Shown piece after piece: positions 27,360 to 35,732 of a stretch of 46,037 nt of DNA. The stretch's first letter is position 1. The number at the start of each line of letters is the position of its first letter. Both the position numbers and the translations under genes were made by a program. Where the stretch lies: positions 1 through 46,037 of the forward strand of contig CAZJXN010000020.1 in assembly GCA_964549655.1 (NCBI GenBank), given 5' to 3'. This DNA comes from JADJNW01 sp964549655 (lineage in GTDB: Bacteria; Bacteroidota; Bacteroidia; Chitinophagales; Saprospiraceae). The notes beneath the pieces are model-generated. The model was not told where the DNA came from, made no database searches, and saw only the letters and a list, made by a program, of their open reading frames with translations.

Positions 27360-29306
27360 ATGAAAAAAGCAGGATTGCTTATAGGGTTGCTATTGGCGAC
27401 GGTATTTGGTTTTGCACAAACATTCACAACTAAAGATAACGCCAGTGAGAAAATTCAAAAATTGTATCAAAAGGCGCGGCATTATAGTGCTGGCGAGCAG
27501 TATAAAGATGCGTTGGATGAGTTAAAAAAAATCTTTAAGGAAGATTCCACATTCATAGATGGACATTTGCTGTGGGGAGATATTCAGTTTGATTCTCAAA
27601 AATATGAAGACGCAGCACAAGCCTACAAAAAAGTATTACAAATTTATCCTGATTATAATTTAACTGTAAATTACCGGCTGGCGATGTCGTTTTTTAATCA
27701 AGAAAAATACGAGGAATCTATTCCTTTTTTTGAAGCATTTTTAAAATCAGGCAATAAGAATGCAGATTTGCAAAGAAAAGCAACCCAACGGATTGGTAAT
27801 GCGCGTTTTGCCGCTACTGCTATCAAAAATCCGGTGCCATTCCAACCTGCCAAACTCAGTGCTAATATAAACACGCCTTATCCAGAATACTTGCCTTCGC
27901 TCACTGTTGACGGGCAGTTTCTGGTGTATACGGCAATTATAAAAGGGCAGGAAGATTTTTATTACAGTGAAAAAATAAAGGACGAATGGCAACTTGGGAA
28001 ACCGATTGAAAATATAAATACCACCGATAATGAGGGTGCGCAAAACATCTCTGCCGATGGAAAATTGTTAGTGTTTACAGCTTGTGGAAGGCAGGATGGC
28101 GTAGGTAGTTGTGATATTTATTTCTCGGTATCTCGCAATGGAAAGTGGACAAAGCCGCGCAATCTGGGTGCGCCTGTGAATTCTAAGGATTGGGAATCCC
28201 AACCTTCGCTTTCCGCTGATGGTAATGAATTGTATTTCGCCAGCAAACGTGTCGGTACTTTGGGTGGTAGTGACCTGTGGATGAGCCGCCGGCAAGTGAG
28301 TGGCACTTGGGGAAGTCCACAAAATCTTGGAAAACAAGTCAATACACCAGAGGATGACCAAGCGCCATTTCTACATCCTGATGGGCAAACCTTATACTTC
28401 ATGTCGCAAGGGCATCCGGGCATGGGCGGTTTCGATCTTTATTTTTCAAAACGAAATGCGGACGGCTCGTGGGGCGTTCCTAAAAATCTCGGCTACCCGA
28501 TCAATACCAAAGCAAATGAAGGAGCACTGGTTGTAAATTTAGATGGCACAACCGCCTATTTCGCCACGGATGAACCCGACAAAACCAACGCCCAAATGTT
28601 GGCGCGTAAAAATCTGGACATCTACAGCTTCACCCTTTACCCGGAAGCGCGTCCCAACCCAGTCACTTACGTGAAAGCCAAAGTGATAGATGCCAATACA
28701 AAATTGCCGCTGGTCGCAAAAGTAGAAATTACAGATTTGAAAAATGACCAAGTGTATACTTCTTCACAGACCGATGTAGAAGGCACGTTTTTAGTGTGCT
28801 TGCCGCAAGGGAAAGATTATGCCTTGAATGTAGCGAAAGAAAAATATTTATTCCATTCGGAAAATTTTGATTTGTCGGAGCAAAATTCAATTAAAGAACC
28901 GTTTTTGTTGGAAATAGAATTGGTGCCAATAACGGAAGTCGTAGCCGATGGATCGCCTGGAAAAGCCAAGCCAGTTGTGTTGAAAAATGTATTTTTTGAA
29001 ACGGCATCTGCCTCCTTGCGTTCCGAATCGAAAGCGGAATTGAATCGCCTGAAAAAATTATTGGACGAAAATCCGAAACTTAAAATTCGTATCAACGGGC
29101 ATACTGATAATGTTGGCGCAGATAAAGACAATCTCACGCTTTCTGAAAAACGCGCTAAATCGGTGTATGATTTTCTCGCCCAACAAGGTATCGTCGCCGC
29201 ACGCCTGAGTTATAAGGGATTTGGCGAAAGCCAGCCCATCGGCACCAATGACACGCCGCAAGGACGGCAGGTAAATCGGAGAACGGAGTTTGAAGCGGTA
29301 AATTAG
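27360..29306 (+). CDS. PorE-like OmpA-family protein (TPR, PD40 propeller, CRD, OmpA_C)
   Basis: A 648-aa protein with a signal peptide (GLLIGLLLATVFGFAQ). It has TPR repeats (about 30-150), a PD40/WD40-like propeller (about 165-430: EGAQNISADGKLLVFTACGR, QPSLSADGNELYFASKR), a carboxypeptidase-regulatory-like domain (about 437-525) and an OmpA C-terminal peptidoglycan-binding domain (about 535-648) with NGHTDNVGADKDNLTLSEKR. This order matches PorE of the type IX secretion system, though many paralogues share it and no other T9SS genes are here. It begins 63 bp after the PD40-barrel gene on the same strand, so the two may be co-transcribed. Confidence 0.88.
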   Translation: MKKAGLLIGLLLATVFGFAQTFTTKDNASEKIQKLYQKARHYSAGEQYKDALDELKKIFKEDSTFIDGHLLWGDIQFDSQKYEDAAQAYKKVLQIYPDYNLTVNYRLAMSFFNQEKYEESIPFFEAFLKSGNKNADLQRKATQRIGNARFAATAIKNPVPFQPAKLSANINTPYPEYLPSLTVDGQFLVYTAIIKGQEDFYYSEKIKDEWQLGKPIENINTTDNEGAQNISADGKLLVFTACGRQDGVGSCDIYFSVSRNGKWTKPRNLGAPVNSKDWESQPSLSADGNELYFASKRVGTLGGSDLWMSRRQVSGTWGSPQNLGKQVNTPEDDQAPFLHPDGQTLYFMSQGHPGMGGFDLYFSKRNADGSWGVPKNLGYPINTKANEGALVVNLDGTTAYFATDEPDKTNAQMLARKNLDIYSFTLYPEARPNPVTYVKAKVIDANTKLPLVAKVEITDLKNDQVYTSSQTDVEGTFLVCLPQGKDYALNVAKEKYLFHSENFDLSEQNSIKEPFLLEIELVPITEVVADGSPGKAKPVVLKNVFFETASASLRSESKAELNRLKKLLDENPKLKIRINGHTDNVGADKDNLTLSEKRAKSVYDFLAQQGIVAARLSYKGFGESQPIGTNDTPQGRQVNRRTEFEAVN

Positions 29307-29490
29307 AGGATGAGAAGATAGGAGGATGGGAAGATAGAAGAATGAAGCGAAAATGGGACCTAGCGAAAAAGAGACGGAGAGACCAAGTGATGAGCGCAAA
29401 TAAAAATCTGGGGTATCTGCGGGAGACCGAGAGAAAGAGTGACCAAGTGATGAGCGCAATCCTCCTATCTTCCCATCCTCTTATCCTCCC
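29306..29490. repeat. Inverted GGATGGGAAGATAGG arms with internal direct repeats
   Basis: The region between the convergent OmpA and DUF58 genes has left arm 29306-29345 and right arm 29461-29490, which are degenerate inverted copies sharing GAGGATGGGAAGATAG. Between them GACCAAGTGATGAGCGCAA occurs twice as an exact direct repeat, at 29381-29399 and 29441-29459, exactly 60 bp apart. Confidence 0.8.
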
Positions 29491-30813
29491 TCAAATCAAT
29501 CCCCTCGATTTCAATTCCAAATACTTATTAATCGTGTTGATGGAAAGGTCTTCGGGTGCGGTGAGGACGGCTTGGATGCCGTATTGGTTCAGCGTTTGCA
29601 CCATTTGGGCTTTTTCAGCGAGGAATTTCTGCGCGATGGTTTGACGATAAATGCCTTCTAAAGTTTCTACTTTTTGTTTTGCAAAATCTCGGATTTCTGT
29701 ATTTTCAAAAAAGACAACCACCAGCAAGTGAAAATTGTTGATGCGGCGCAACAGCGGCAGCACGCGTTCCAAGGCATATATACTTTCAAAATTGGTATAT
29801 AAAAGCAACAAACTCCGGCGATTGATGAGTTTCCGCACGGCGTGGTATAGTAATTCATAATTTGATTCCAGCGTGCGCTCTTTTTCTTTGTACAACGCTT
29901 GTAAAATTTTATTCAATTGAATCGGTTGGTTATCCGCTTTAATCGTCGCTCCAATTTTATCAGAAAATGTAATCAGTCCGGCACGGTCGTATTTTTGCAA
30001 GGCAATATTGGCAATCACCAACGAGGTATTAATTGCATAATCCATCAGACTTAAACCATTGAAAGGCAGGCGCATCGCTCGACTTTTATCCAAAATAATG
30101 TACACTTGTTGGGCGCGTTCGTCCTCGTATTGGTTGACCATCAATTCCGCCCGTCGGCTACTCGCTTTCCAATTCACACTTCTGTAATCATCGCCGCGTA
30201 CATAATTTTTGATTTGCTCAAACTCATAACTGTGTCCAATGCGACGCAATTTTTTAATCCCCTGAAATTGGGAAATCCGATTAAACGCAATCAACTCATA
30301 CTGTTTCATTTGCAAAATAGAAGGATATACCGGCACGTTCGCCTCCGCCTCCACGCGAATGCGGCGTTGCACCAAACCAATCAAACTATTTAAATACAAA
30401 TTAATCGCTCCAAAAATATACTCCCCGCGTGCTGTCGGTCGCAACTCGTACTGAATCGTGCGCTTTTCATCAGATTGTAAAACAATACTTTTTTCAAAAT
30501 CTCGAATTTGAAACTGTACCGGCAATTCATCAATGACATTGATAGTCAACTTCAAGTTAGACAAATTTTGCAATTGTAATTTTACGTGATTGGGGTCACC
30601 CAGATTGAATAACTTAGGGACTTCCCGCCCCGCCTGAATTCGCACTTTTTTATTAAACAATAGCCAACTATCTAACACAATCACCACCAACGTCATCACA
30701 AACAACGCCTGCACCACCGGAAACAACACGCGCACCGCAAAACTGAGCGCAAAGAGCAAAATAAATGCGCCGAGTAGCCAGAAGAGGCGATTGGTCAAAT
30801 ATAAGTTTTTCAT
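29491..30813 (-). CDS. DUF58 domain-containing protein
   Basis: A 440-aa protein with two N-terminal membrane helices (about 10-50). A beta-sandwich region follows, then the DUF58 core with YRSVNWKASSRRAELMVNQY and a vWA-like segment starting VYIILDKSRAM, where the metal-site DxSxx appears as DKSRA. DUF58 proteins are encoded next to MoxR ATPases and are thought to be substrates or partners in assembling periplasmic or redox complexes. Here the MoxR gene lies directly upstream on the same strand (80-bp gap). The vWA-type Bat genes that often follow are missing. Confidence 0.9.
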   Translation of the reverse strand: MKNLYLTNRLFWLLGAFILLFALSFAVRVLFPVVQALFVMTLVVIVLDSWLLFNKKVRIQAGREVPKLFNLGDPNHVKLQLQNLSNLKLTINVIDELPVQFQIRDFEKSIVLQSDEKRTIQYELRPTARGEYIFGAINLYLNSLIGLVQRRIRVEAEANVPVYPSILQMKQYELIAFNRISQFQGIKKLRRIGHSYEFEQIKNYVRGDDYRSVNWKASSRRAELMVNQYEDERAQQVYIILDKSRAMRLPFNGLSLMDYAINTSLVIANIALQKYDRAGLITFSDKIGATIKADNQPIQLNKILQALYKEKERTLESNYELLYHAVRKLINRRSLLLLYTNFESIYALERVLPLLRRINNFHLLVVVFFENTEIRDFAKQKVETLEGIYRQTIAQKFLAEKAQMVQTLNQYGIQAVLTAPEDLSINTINKYLELKSRGLI

Positions 30814-30849
30814 TAAGCAGTTCTCTTGTTCTCTATTTCTCTTTTCTCT

Positions 30850-30893
30850 TAGTCACTCGGTCATCCTATCTTCCAATCCTCCCATCCTCCCTT
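30850..30893. repeat. Degenerate CATCCTCCC-type repeat between moxR and DUF58 genes
   Basis: Variants of ATCCTATCTTCC and ATCCTCCCATCCTCC fill the gap directly after the MoxR stop codon. The same motif flavour occurs at 29306-29490 on the other side of the DUF58 gene. Confidence 0.55.
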
Positions 30894-31955
30894 TCACCTC
30901 GGCACTTCCATTTTTTTAATAATATCCCGTATCACTTCCCGCGTTTCGTAGCCCTCCATTTCGCGCTCGGGCGTGAGGATGATGCGGTGGTTAAGTACCG
31001 GATACGCCACGTATTGAATGTCGTCGGGTGTTACAAAATCGCGTCCGTATAATGCGGCGACGGCTTTTGACATTTTTAGAATTGCCAGCGATGCGCGTGG
31101 AGAAGCGCCCAGAAATAAGTCGCCGTTGCTGCGCGTGTCGTACACGATGGCGGCGATGTAATCAAGTAACGTGTCGCTGATGTAGACTTGCTCGGTGAGT
31201 TGCTGGCATTTGCGCACGTCTTCGGCGGTAAACACAGGCTGCACTTCGTCTCGTTGCGCGATTTTGAAGTCATTGCGAAAGCGGCGCAGAATGGCTTTTT
31301 CCTCCTCCAGCTTCGGATATTCCATGTTGATTTTTATCAAAAAGCGGTCGAGTTGCGCCTCCGGCAGTTTGTACGTGCCTTCCTGTTCAATCGGATTTTG
31401 TGTGGCGATTACAAAAAAAGGAAACTGCATCGGGCGTGTTTCGCCATCCACCGTTACTTGGTATTCTTCCATCACTTCAAACAGCGCGGCTTGCGTCTTC
31501 GCTGGCGCGCGGTTGATTTCGTCAATCAGTACAATGTTGGAAAAAATAGGACCTGCATTAAATGTAAAGTCTGAGGTTTTCATATTAAAAATCGTCGTAC
31601 CCAGCACATCACTCGGCATTAGGTCAGGTGTAAATTGAATGCGCGAAAAATCTATCTGCATCGTTTTAGATAACAACTTGGCAAGCAGCGTCTTGGCAAT
31701 GCCTGGCACGCCTTCAATCAAAACATGACCACCTGAAAAAATCGCCGCCAGCAGTAAGTCAATCGTTTCGTCCTGCCCGACTATCACTTTCTGAATTTCC
31801 GCTCGGATGGCAGTCACGCCATCGCGTATGTGACTCAGATCCAAGCGATTCTGTAACAATTGGTTTTCGGGTGTGTTCACGGGGAGTGTCTCTGGGGATA
31901 AGTCCTCCGAGAAATTATTGGTGGGGTTATTTTCTTGAAATACGTCGTTTTGCAT
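30894..31955 (-). CDS. MoxR-family AAA+ ATPase
   Basis: About 353 aa from ATG 31955 (MQNDVFQENNPTNN). The Walker A is GVPGIAKTLLAKLL, the Walker B is IVLIDEINRAPAKTQAALFE, and sensor 1 is FFVIATQNPIEQEGTYKLPE with the arginine region AQLDRFLIKI. The C-terminal lid domain covers about the last 110 residues. MoxR ATPases act as chaperones with DUF58 or vWA partners; the DUF58 gene follows. The frame is open to 32039, but a TAnnTTTG box at 32023-32030 lies inside that extension, so 31955 is the better start. Confidence 0.92.
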   Translation of the reverse strand: MQNDVFQENNPTNNFSEDLSPETLPVNTPENQLLQNRLDLSHIRDGVTAIRAEIQKVIVGQDETIDLLLAAIFSGGHVLIEGVPGIAKTLLAKLLSKTMQIDFSRIQFTPDLMPSDVLGTTIFNMKTSDFTFNAGPIFSNIVLIDEINRAPAKTQAALFEVMEEYQVTVDGETRPMQFPFFVIATQNPIEQEGTYKLPEAQLDRFLIKINMEYPKLEEEKAILRRFRNDFKIAQRDEVQPVFTAEDVRKCQQLTEQVYISDTLLDYIAAIVYDTRSNGDLFLGASPRASLAILKMSKAVAALYGRDFVTPDDIQYVAYPVLNHRIILTPEREMEGYETREVIRDIIKKMEVPR

Positions 31956-32022
31956 AAAGGGTTGATTTTTTGGATTGCCGGTCAAGATACTGTGTATTAT
32001 AATTTTTTGGTTTTTAATACTA

Positions 32023-32030
32023 CAAATATA
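32023..32030 (-). promoter_or_regulatory. Possible -7 box of the moxR-DUF58 operon
   Basis: The minus strand reads TATATTTG, a perfect TAnnTTTG element, about 68 nt upstream of the chosen moxR start. No convincing TTTG lies 19 nt further upstream, so support is partial. Confidence 0.3.
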
Positions 32031-32207
32031 TCGTTTCAAATATAGAAATAATGAAAAATTGGGTGTGTTAAAAAAGAGGCGGCATAAGCTTCATATTATT
32101 TTTAAGGTTATAATTTTAATAGCACAGTAACCGAAATCTTATATTTTCACTATCTTTTGCTTGAATTGAAAACTTGAGCAAACGGCGGTTGGCTGCAATA
32201 ATTGCTT

Positions 32208-32561
32208 TTATTTTAAATCAAAAACAAATTTTAACGCGGTGTCAATTTTGCGCAGAACGCTTCCGGTGAGAGAACCGCTGATTTCAATTAATCGCTCTCG
32301 GTAGTCAATGGGACGAGTTTGTAAACAATCTGCAATTGACTTCTTAGACAAGCCATTTTCTGCGGAGGGTTCAATAGTTACATTGGTAATGATGCGCGCT
32401 TTTTTCTCTGACCATTCTGTAATTGGTACGACTTGGAGGACAGGCACTTTTTTGTTATAAATGTCATTTGTTACCATTACACAAGGTCTCACTTTACCCG
32501 TTTCCGAACCTTTGGTAGGATTTAAGTTAACCAATATTACCATGCCACGCTTTAGTTCCAT
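32208..32561 (-). CDS. MazF/PemK-type endoribonuclease toxin
   Basis: A 117-aa protein with the PemK/MazF signature: N-terminal MELKRGMVILVNLNPTKGSE, then KVRPCVMVTNDIYNKK with the key Arg25, and the hydrophobic strand VLQVVPITEW. C-terminal SIADCLQTRPIDYRERL matches the conserved second half. MazF-type toxins cleave mRNA at short sequences. The gene starts 3 bp after the antitoxin stop on the same strand, the usual TA layout. All expected segments are present, so it should be functional. Confidence 0.92.
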   Translation of the reverse strand: MELKRGMVILVNLNPTKGSETGKVRPCVMVTNDIYNKKVPVLQVVPITEWSEKKARIITNVTIEPSAENGLSKKSIADCLQTRPIDYRERLIEISGSLTGSVLRKIDTALKFVFDLK

Positions 32562-32564
32562 AGC

Positions 32565-32801
32565 TTAGTTCCAATCTTGCGTAGCTGAATTTGTCCATTC
32601 TTTCGTTTCCTCATCCTCCTCGTAAATTTCTGCATACAAGGCTGCTGAGGCCTCCAAAGTTTGAATATTTATTAATTCTTCTTGTAACAAATCAATCGCT
32701 TTGGCAACCAACTCATCCGAGCTATGAAATCCATATTTTGCGTATTCTTGGATAAATTCAACTTGTTTCTCCTCTAACGCAAGTGTTTTTTCAATCGTCA
32801 T
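32565..32801 (-). CDS. Antitoxin of the MazF pair
   Basis: About 78 aa from ATG 32801 (MTIEKTLALEEKQVEFIQEY). The N-terminal half could form a ribbon-helix-helix or helical DNA-binding part (EYAKYGFHSSDELVAKAIDL), and the acidic C-terminus (EIYEEDEETKEW) would bind the toxin. The frame is open to ATG 32825, but that codon lies directly against the -7 box at 32827-32834 and would fall at or before the transcription start. ATG 32801 is therefore preferred. The family is not certain; the identity as antitoxin rests on position. Confidence 0.8.
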   Translation of the reverse strand: MTIEKTLALEEKQVEFIQEYAKYGFHSSDELVAKAIDLLQEELINIQTLEASAALYAEIYEEDEETKEWTNSATQDWN

Positions 32802-32826
32802 AGCTGTACTAACATTTATTTTCATC

Positions 32827-32857
32827 CAAATTTACAAATAAATAAAGGAAATTCAAA
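32827..32857 (-). promoter_or_regulatory. Bacteroidota-type promoter of the toxin-antitoxin operon
   Basis: On the minus strand TTTG (32854-32857) is followed, after exactly 19 nt, by TAAATTTG (32827-32834), a full match to the TTTG/TAnnTTTG pattern of the Bacteroidota primary sigma factor. Transcription would begin near 32822, which decides the antitoxin start. Confidence 0.65.
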
Positions 32858-32929
32858 AGTGAGCCGCTAATATTCTATTCTCGAAAAAATCCCTCCATCA
32901 ATCTGTAACCTTTCCACTTTTTTCCAGTC

Positions 32930-32957
32930 TTTGTATTTTTGGAGAATGCTACCTTTG
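32930..32957 (+). promoter_or_regulatory. Probable promoter of the DUF5916 gene
   Basis: TTTG at 32930-32933 and TACCTTTG at 32950-32957 resemble the Bacteroidota promoter, but the 16-nt spacer is shorter than the usual 19. The box ends 34 nt before the start codon. Confidence 0.45.
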
Positions 32958-32991
32958 TAGCGGCTAAGTAAACCAAATCACCTTCGACACC

Positions 32992-35667
32992 ATGAAAAAC
33001 CTATCTATCCTACTCTTGGCTACCTTTTTTGCCAGCGTTTCCCTATTGGCTCAATCTGAATCTCCACCTGATTCCACCACACTTCCAAAAATAAAAAAAG
33101 CCTACTATACCCAAAGAATCACCAACCAAGCGCCAGATGTAGATGGGATGTTGAATGACACTTGTTGGAATCAGGTGGAATGGGGCAGCGATTATATCCA
33201 ACTCGACCCGACGGAGGGCGTGCCGCCCACGCAGCAAACCGCTTTTAAAATTTTGTATGATGATAAATATTTGTATGTAGCGTTTCGATGCTATGATACA
33301 GAGCCAGCTAAAATCGTGCGCCGGATGTCGCGTCGGGATGGCTTTGACGGGGATTGGATAGAATTGAATATTGATAGTTATTTCGATAAACGCACCGCTT
33401 TTTCTTTTACAACTTCGGTTTCAGGTGTGAAAAGTGATGAATTTGTATCGAATAATGGCAACAATTGGGACGAGAGTTGGAACCCGATTTGGCTGACGAA
33501 AACGAATATTGATTCGTTGGGTTGGACGGCGGAGGCGCGTATTCCGCTGAGCCAGATTCGCTATGGCAATCAAGAAGAGCCGGTGTGGGGCATTCAGACG
33601 ACGCGGCGGGATTTTCGGCAACAAGCGCGCTCCGTGTGGCAGCCGATTTCGCAAAACGACATGGGCAATTGGGTCAGTGGCTTCGGCGAATTGCGCGGTT
33701 TGAAAGGGATTAAACCGCAAAAACAAATTGAAATTCAACCCTACGTTGTAGCAAAAACCGAGACTTTTGAAAAAGAAATAGGCAATCCGTTTGCAACCGG
33801 CTCGTCAAGCAACCTCACCGGCGGCGTGGACGCAAGACTCGGCATTACGGGCGACCTCACGTTGGATTTGACCGTAAATCCTGACTTCGGACAAGTAGAA
33901 GCCGACCCTTCCGCTTTGAATCTGAGTGGTTATCGGATTTTCTTTGCCGAACAGCGACCTTTTTTTGTGGAAAACAGCAATTTATTCGACTATCAATATG
34001 CTGGCGCAGAAGCAGGCGGCGATTTCACATCCGACAATTTGTTCTACTCGCGTCGCATTGGGCAGCAGCCACATGGTCGCCCGAATTTGGGTCCTGAAGA
34101 GTTCGCGGATGTACCTTTCAGTGCTACCATTCTCGGCGCAGCAAAATTCAGTGGTAAAACAAAAAAGGGCTTGGGTATCGGTATTTTAGAGAGCGTAACC
34201 CAACGAGAAATGGCGGAAATTGACTACAAAGGCGAGCGACGCGAGGAAGTCGTGGAGCCGCTCACGAATTATTTTGTCAGCAGATTCACGCAAGATTTCA
34301 AAGAAGGACAAACCGTGTTGGGTGGTATTTTCACTTCTACGGTGCGCGATTTGCAAGGCGGCGAGTTGAATTATTTGCATCGTTCGGCGTATTCGGGCGG
34401 TGTTGATTTTGTGCATTGGTGGAAAAAACGGACTTATTTCGTCTCGGTCAACGGCGTGTTCAGCAACGTCAACGGCAGCCAAGAAGCCATTACCAACACG
34501 CAACAATCCTTCGAGCATTATTTCCAGCGTCCGGGCGCTTCCCACGTCGAGGTGGATACGAATGCGACTTCGCTCACTGGGCACGGCGGCACAATTAAAG
34601 TGGGTCGTCTGAATCAAAATTGGAAATTTGAAACGGGTGTCAATTGGCGCTCGCCGGAGTTAGAATTGAATGACTTGGGGTTTATGAGCAATGCGGATGA
34701 AATCAATTATTTCTTGTGGACGGGCTATCGTTTCACCAAACCGTTCTCGATTTTCCGTTTTATGCAAATCAATTACAACCATTGGTCGCGCTGGGATTTT
34801 GGTGGTCGCAATCTCTACCAAGCCGTAAATAGCAACGCCCACATGCAGTTCAACAACTTTTGGGACTTTGGCGGCGGCGTGACGTATGAGAATAAAGACA
34901 TCTCTAACAATGCGTTGTTTGGCGGTCCCGCGCTGCGGCGTTCGAGAGGCTTGGCTTTTTGGAATTACATTCGTACCGACCGGCGCAAGCCTGTTCAATT
35001 CAACCTGAACGTGCAGTTTGCCAGAGGATTTGACCGCGATGAACCCAACGCCGTGCGCTATCAAAGTTATTCGCTCGGTATGAATGTGCAGCCCTCCAAT
35101 GCCCTGAATTTATCGCTCAGTCCCGGCTACAGTATTCAAAATCGAAAAGTGCAAAATGTGACCGACCGAACTTTTGATAATCAAACCCGATACATCGTCG
35201 GTTCGTTGGACCAGCAGCAATTGAGCATGACTTTCCGTTTAAATTATTCCATTACACCAGATATAACGTTGCAATATTATGGACAGCCGTTTGTTTTCAG
35301 AGCGAAATATAAAGATTTTAAATACATAACCAATCCATTAGCCAAAAATTTGTACGACCGTTTTAATAATTATGATGCCAATCAAGTTCAATTTGAAAAT
35401 GATGAATATTTTATTGATGAAAACAGAGATGATGTAAATGATTACAGTTTTGGCAAGCCCGATTTTACATTTTTACAATTCCGTTCCAATCTCGTTGCCC
35501 GTTGGGAATACGTGCCCGGCTCGGAAGTTTTCTTAGTGTGGTCACAAGGCAACACCAACGACGGCGACCCGGAGAAAGAACTTTTTCCCAGCTTGACCGA
35601 TGATTTATTTTCGCGCAAGCCGCGCAATATCTTTTTGGTGAAATTTACGTATCGGTTTTTGTTATAA
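32992..35667 (+). CDS. DUF5916 outer-membrane protein with CBM9-like N-domain
   Basis: An 891-aa protein. After the signal peptide (ILLLATFFASVSLLAQ) comes a carbohydrate-binding family 9-like domain (about 38-230: PDVDGMLNDTCWNQVEW, FKILYDDKYLYVAFRCYD). The DUF5916 beta-barrel follows, with DLTVNPDFGQVEADPSALNL and YRIFFAEQRPFFVENSNLF, the most conserved motifs of the family. It ends FLVKFTYRFLL, a typical barrel terminus. Members are outer-membrane proteins of unknown substrate, sometimes near peptidases or glycosidases. It is a single gene with its own promoter and terminator. Confidence 0.92.
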   Translation: MKNLSILLLATFFASVSLLAQSESPPDSTTLPKIKKAYYTQRITNQAPDVDGMLNDTCWNQVEWGSDYIQLDPTEGVPPTQQTAFKILYDDKYLYVAFRCYDTEPAKIVRRMSRRDGFDGDWIELNIDSYFDKRTAFSFTTSVSGVKSDEFVSNNGNNWDESWNPIWLTKTNIDSLGWTAEARIPLSQIRYGNQEEPVWGIQTTRRDFRQQARSVWQPISQNDMGNWVSGFGELRGLKGIKPQKQIEIQPYVVAKTETFEKEIGNPFATGSSSNLTGGVDARLGITGDLTLDLTVNPDFGQVEADPSALNLSGYRIFFAEQRPFFVENSNLFDYQYAGAEAGGDFTSDNLFYSRRIGQQPHGRPNLGPEEFADVPFSATILGAAKFSGKTKKGLGIGILESVTQREMAEIDYKGERREEVVEPLTNYFVSRFTQDFKEGQTVLGGIFTSTVRDLQGGELNYLHRSAYSGGVDFVHWWKKRTYFVSVNGVFSNVNGSQEAITNTQQSFEHYFQRPGASHVEVDTNATSLTGHGGTIKVGRLNQNWKFETGVNWRSPELELNDLGFMSNADEINYFLWTGYRFTKPFSIFRFMQINYNHWSRWDFGGRNLYQAVNSNAHMQFNNFWDFGGGVTYENKDISNNALFGGPALRRSRGLAFWNYIRTDRRKPVQFNLNVQFARGFDRDEPNAVRYQSYSLGMNVQPSNALNLSLSPGYSIQNRKVQNVTDRTFDNQTRYIVGSLDQQQLSMTFRLNYSITPDITLQYYGQPFVFRAKYKDFKYITNPLAKNLYDRFNNYDANQVQFENDEYFIDENRDDVNDYSFGKPDFTFLQFRSNLVARWEYVPGSEVFLVWSQGNTNDGDPEKELFPSLTDDLFSRKPRNIFLVKFTYRFLL

Positions 35668-35673
35668 TGTAAA

Positions 35674-35707
35674 AATGGTCAGCCGATTTTGGAGTCGGCT
35701 GACCATT
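35674..35707. terminator. Bidirectional terminator hairpin
   Basis: A perfect 13-bp stem (35674-35686 with 35695-35707) with an 8-nt loop lies between the DUF5916 stop and the convergent 363-aa gene. Confidence 0.75.
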
Positions 35708-35732
35708 ATATGCAAATTTTCTTATTCAAAAA

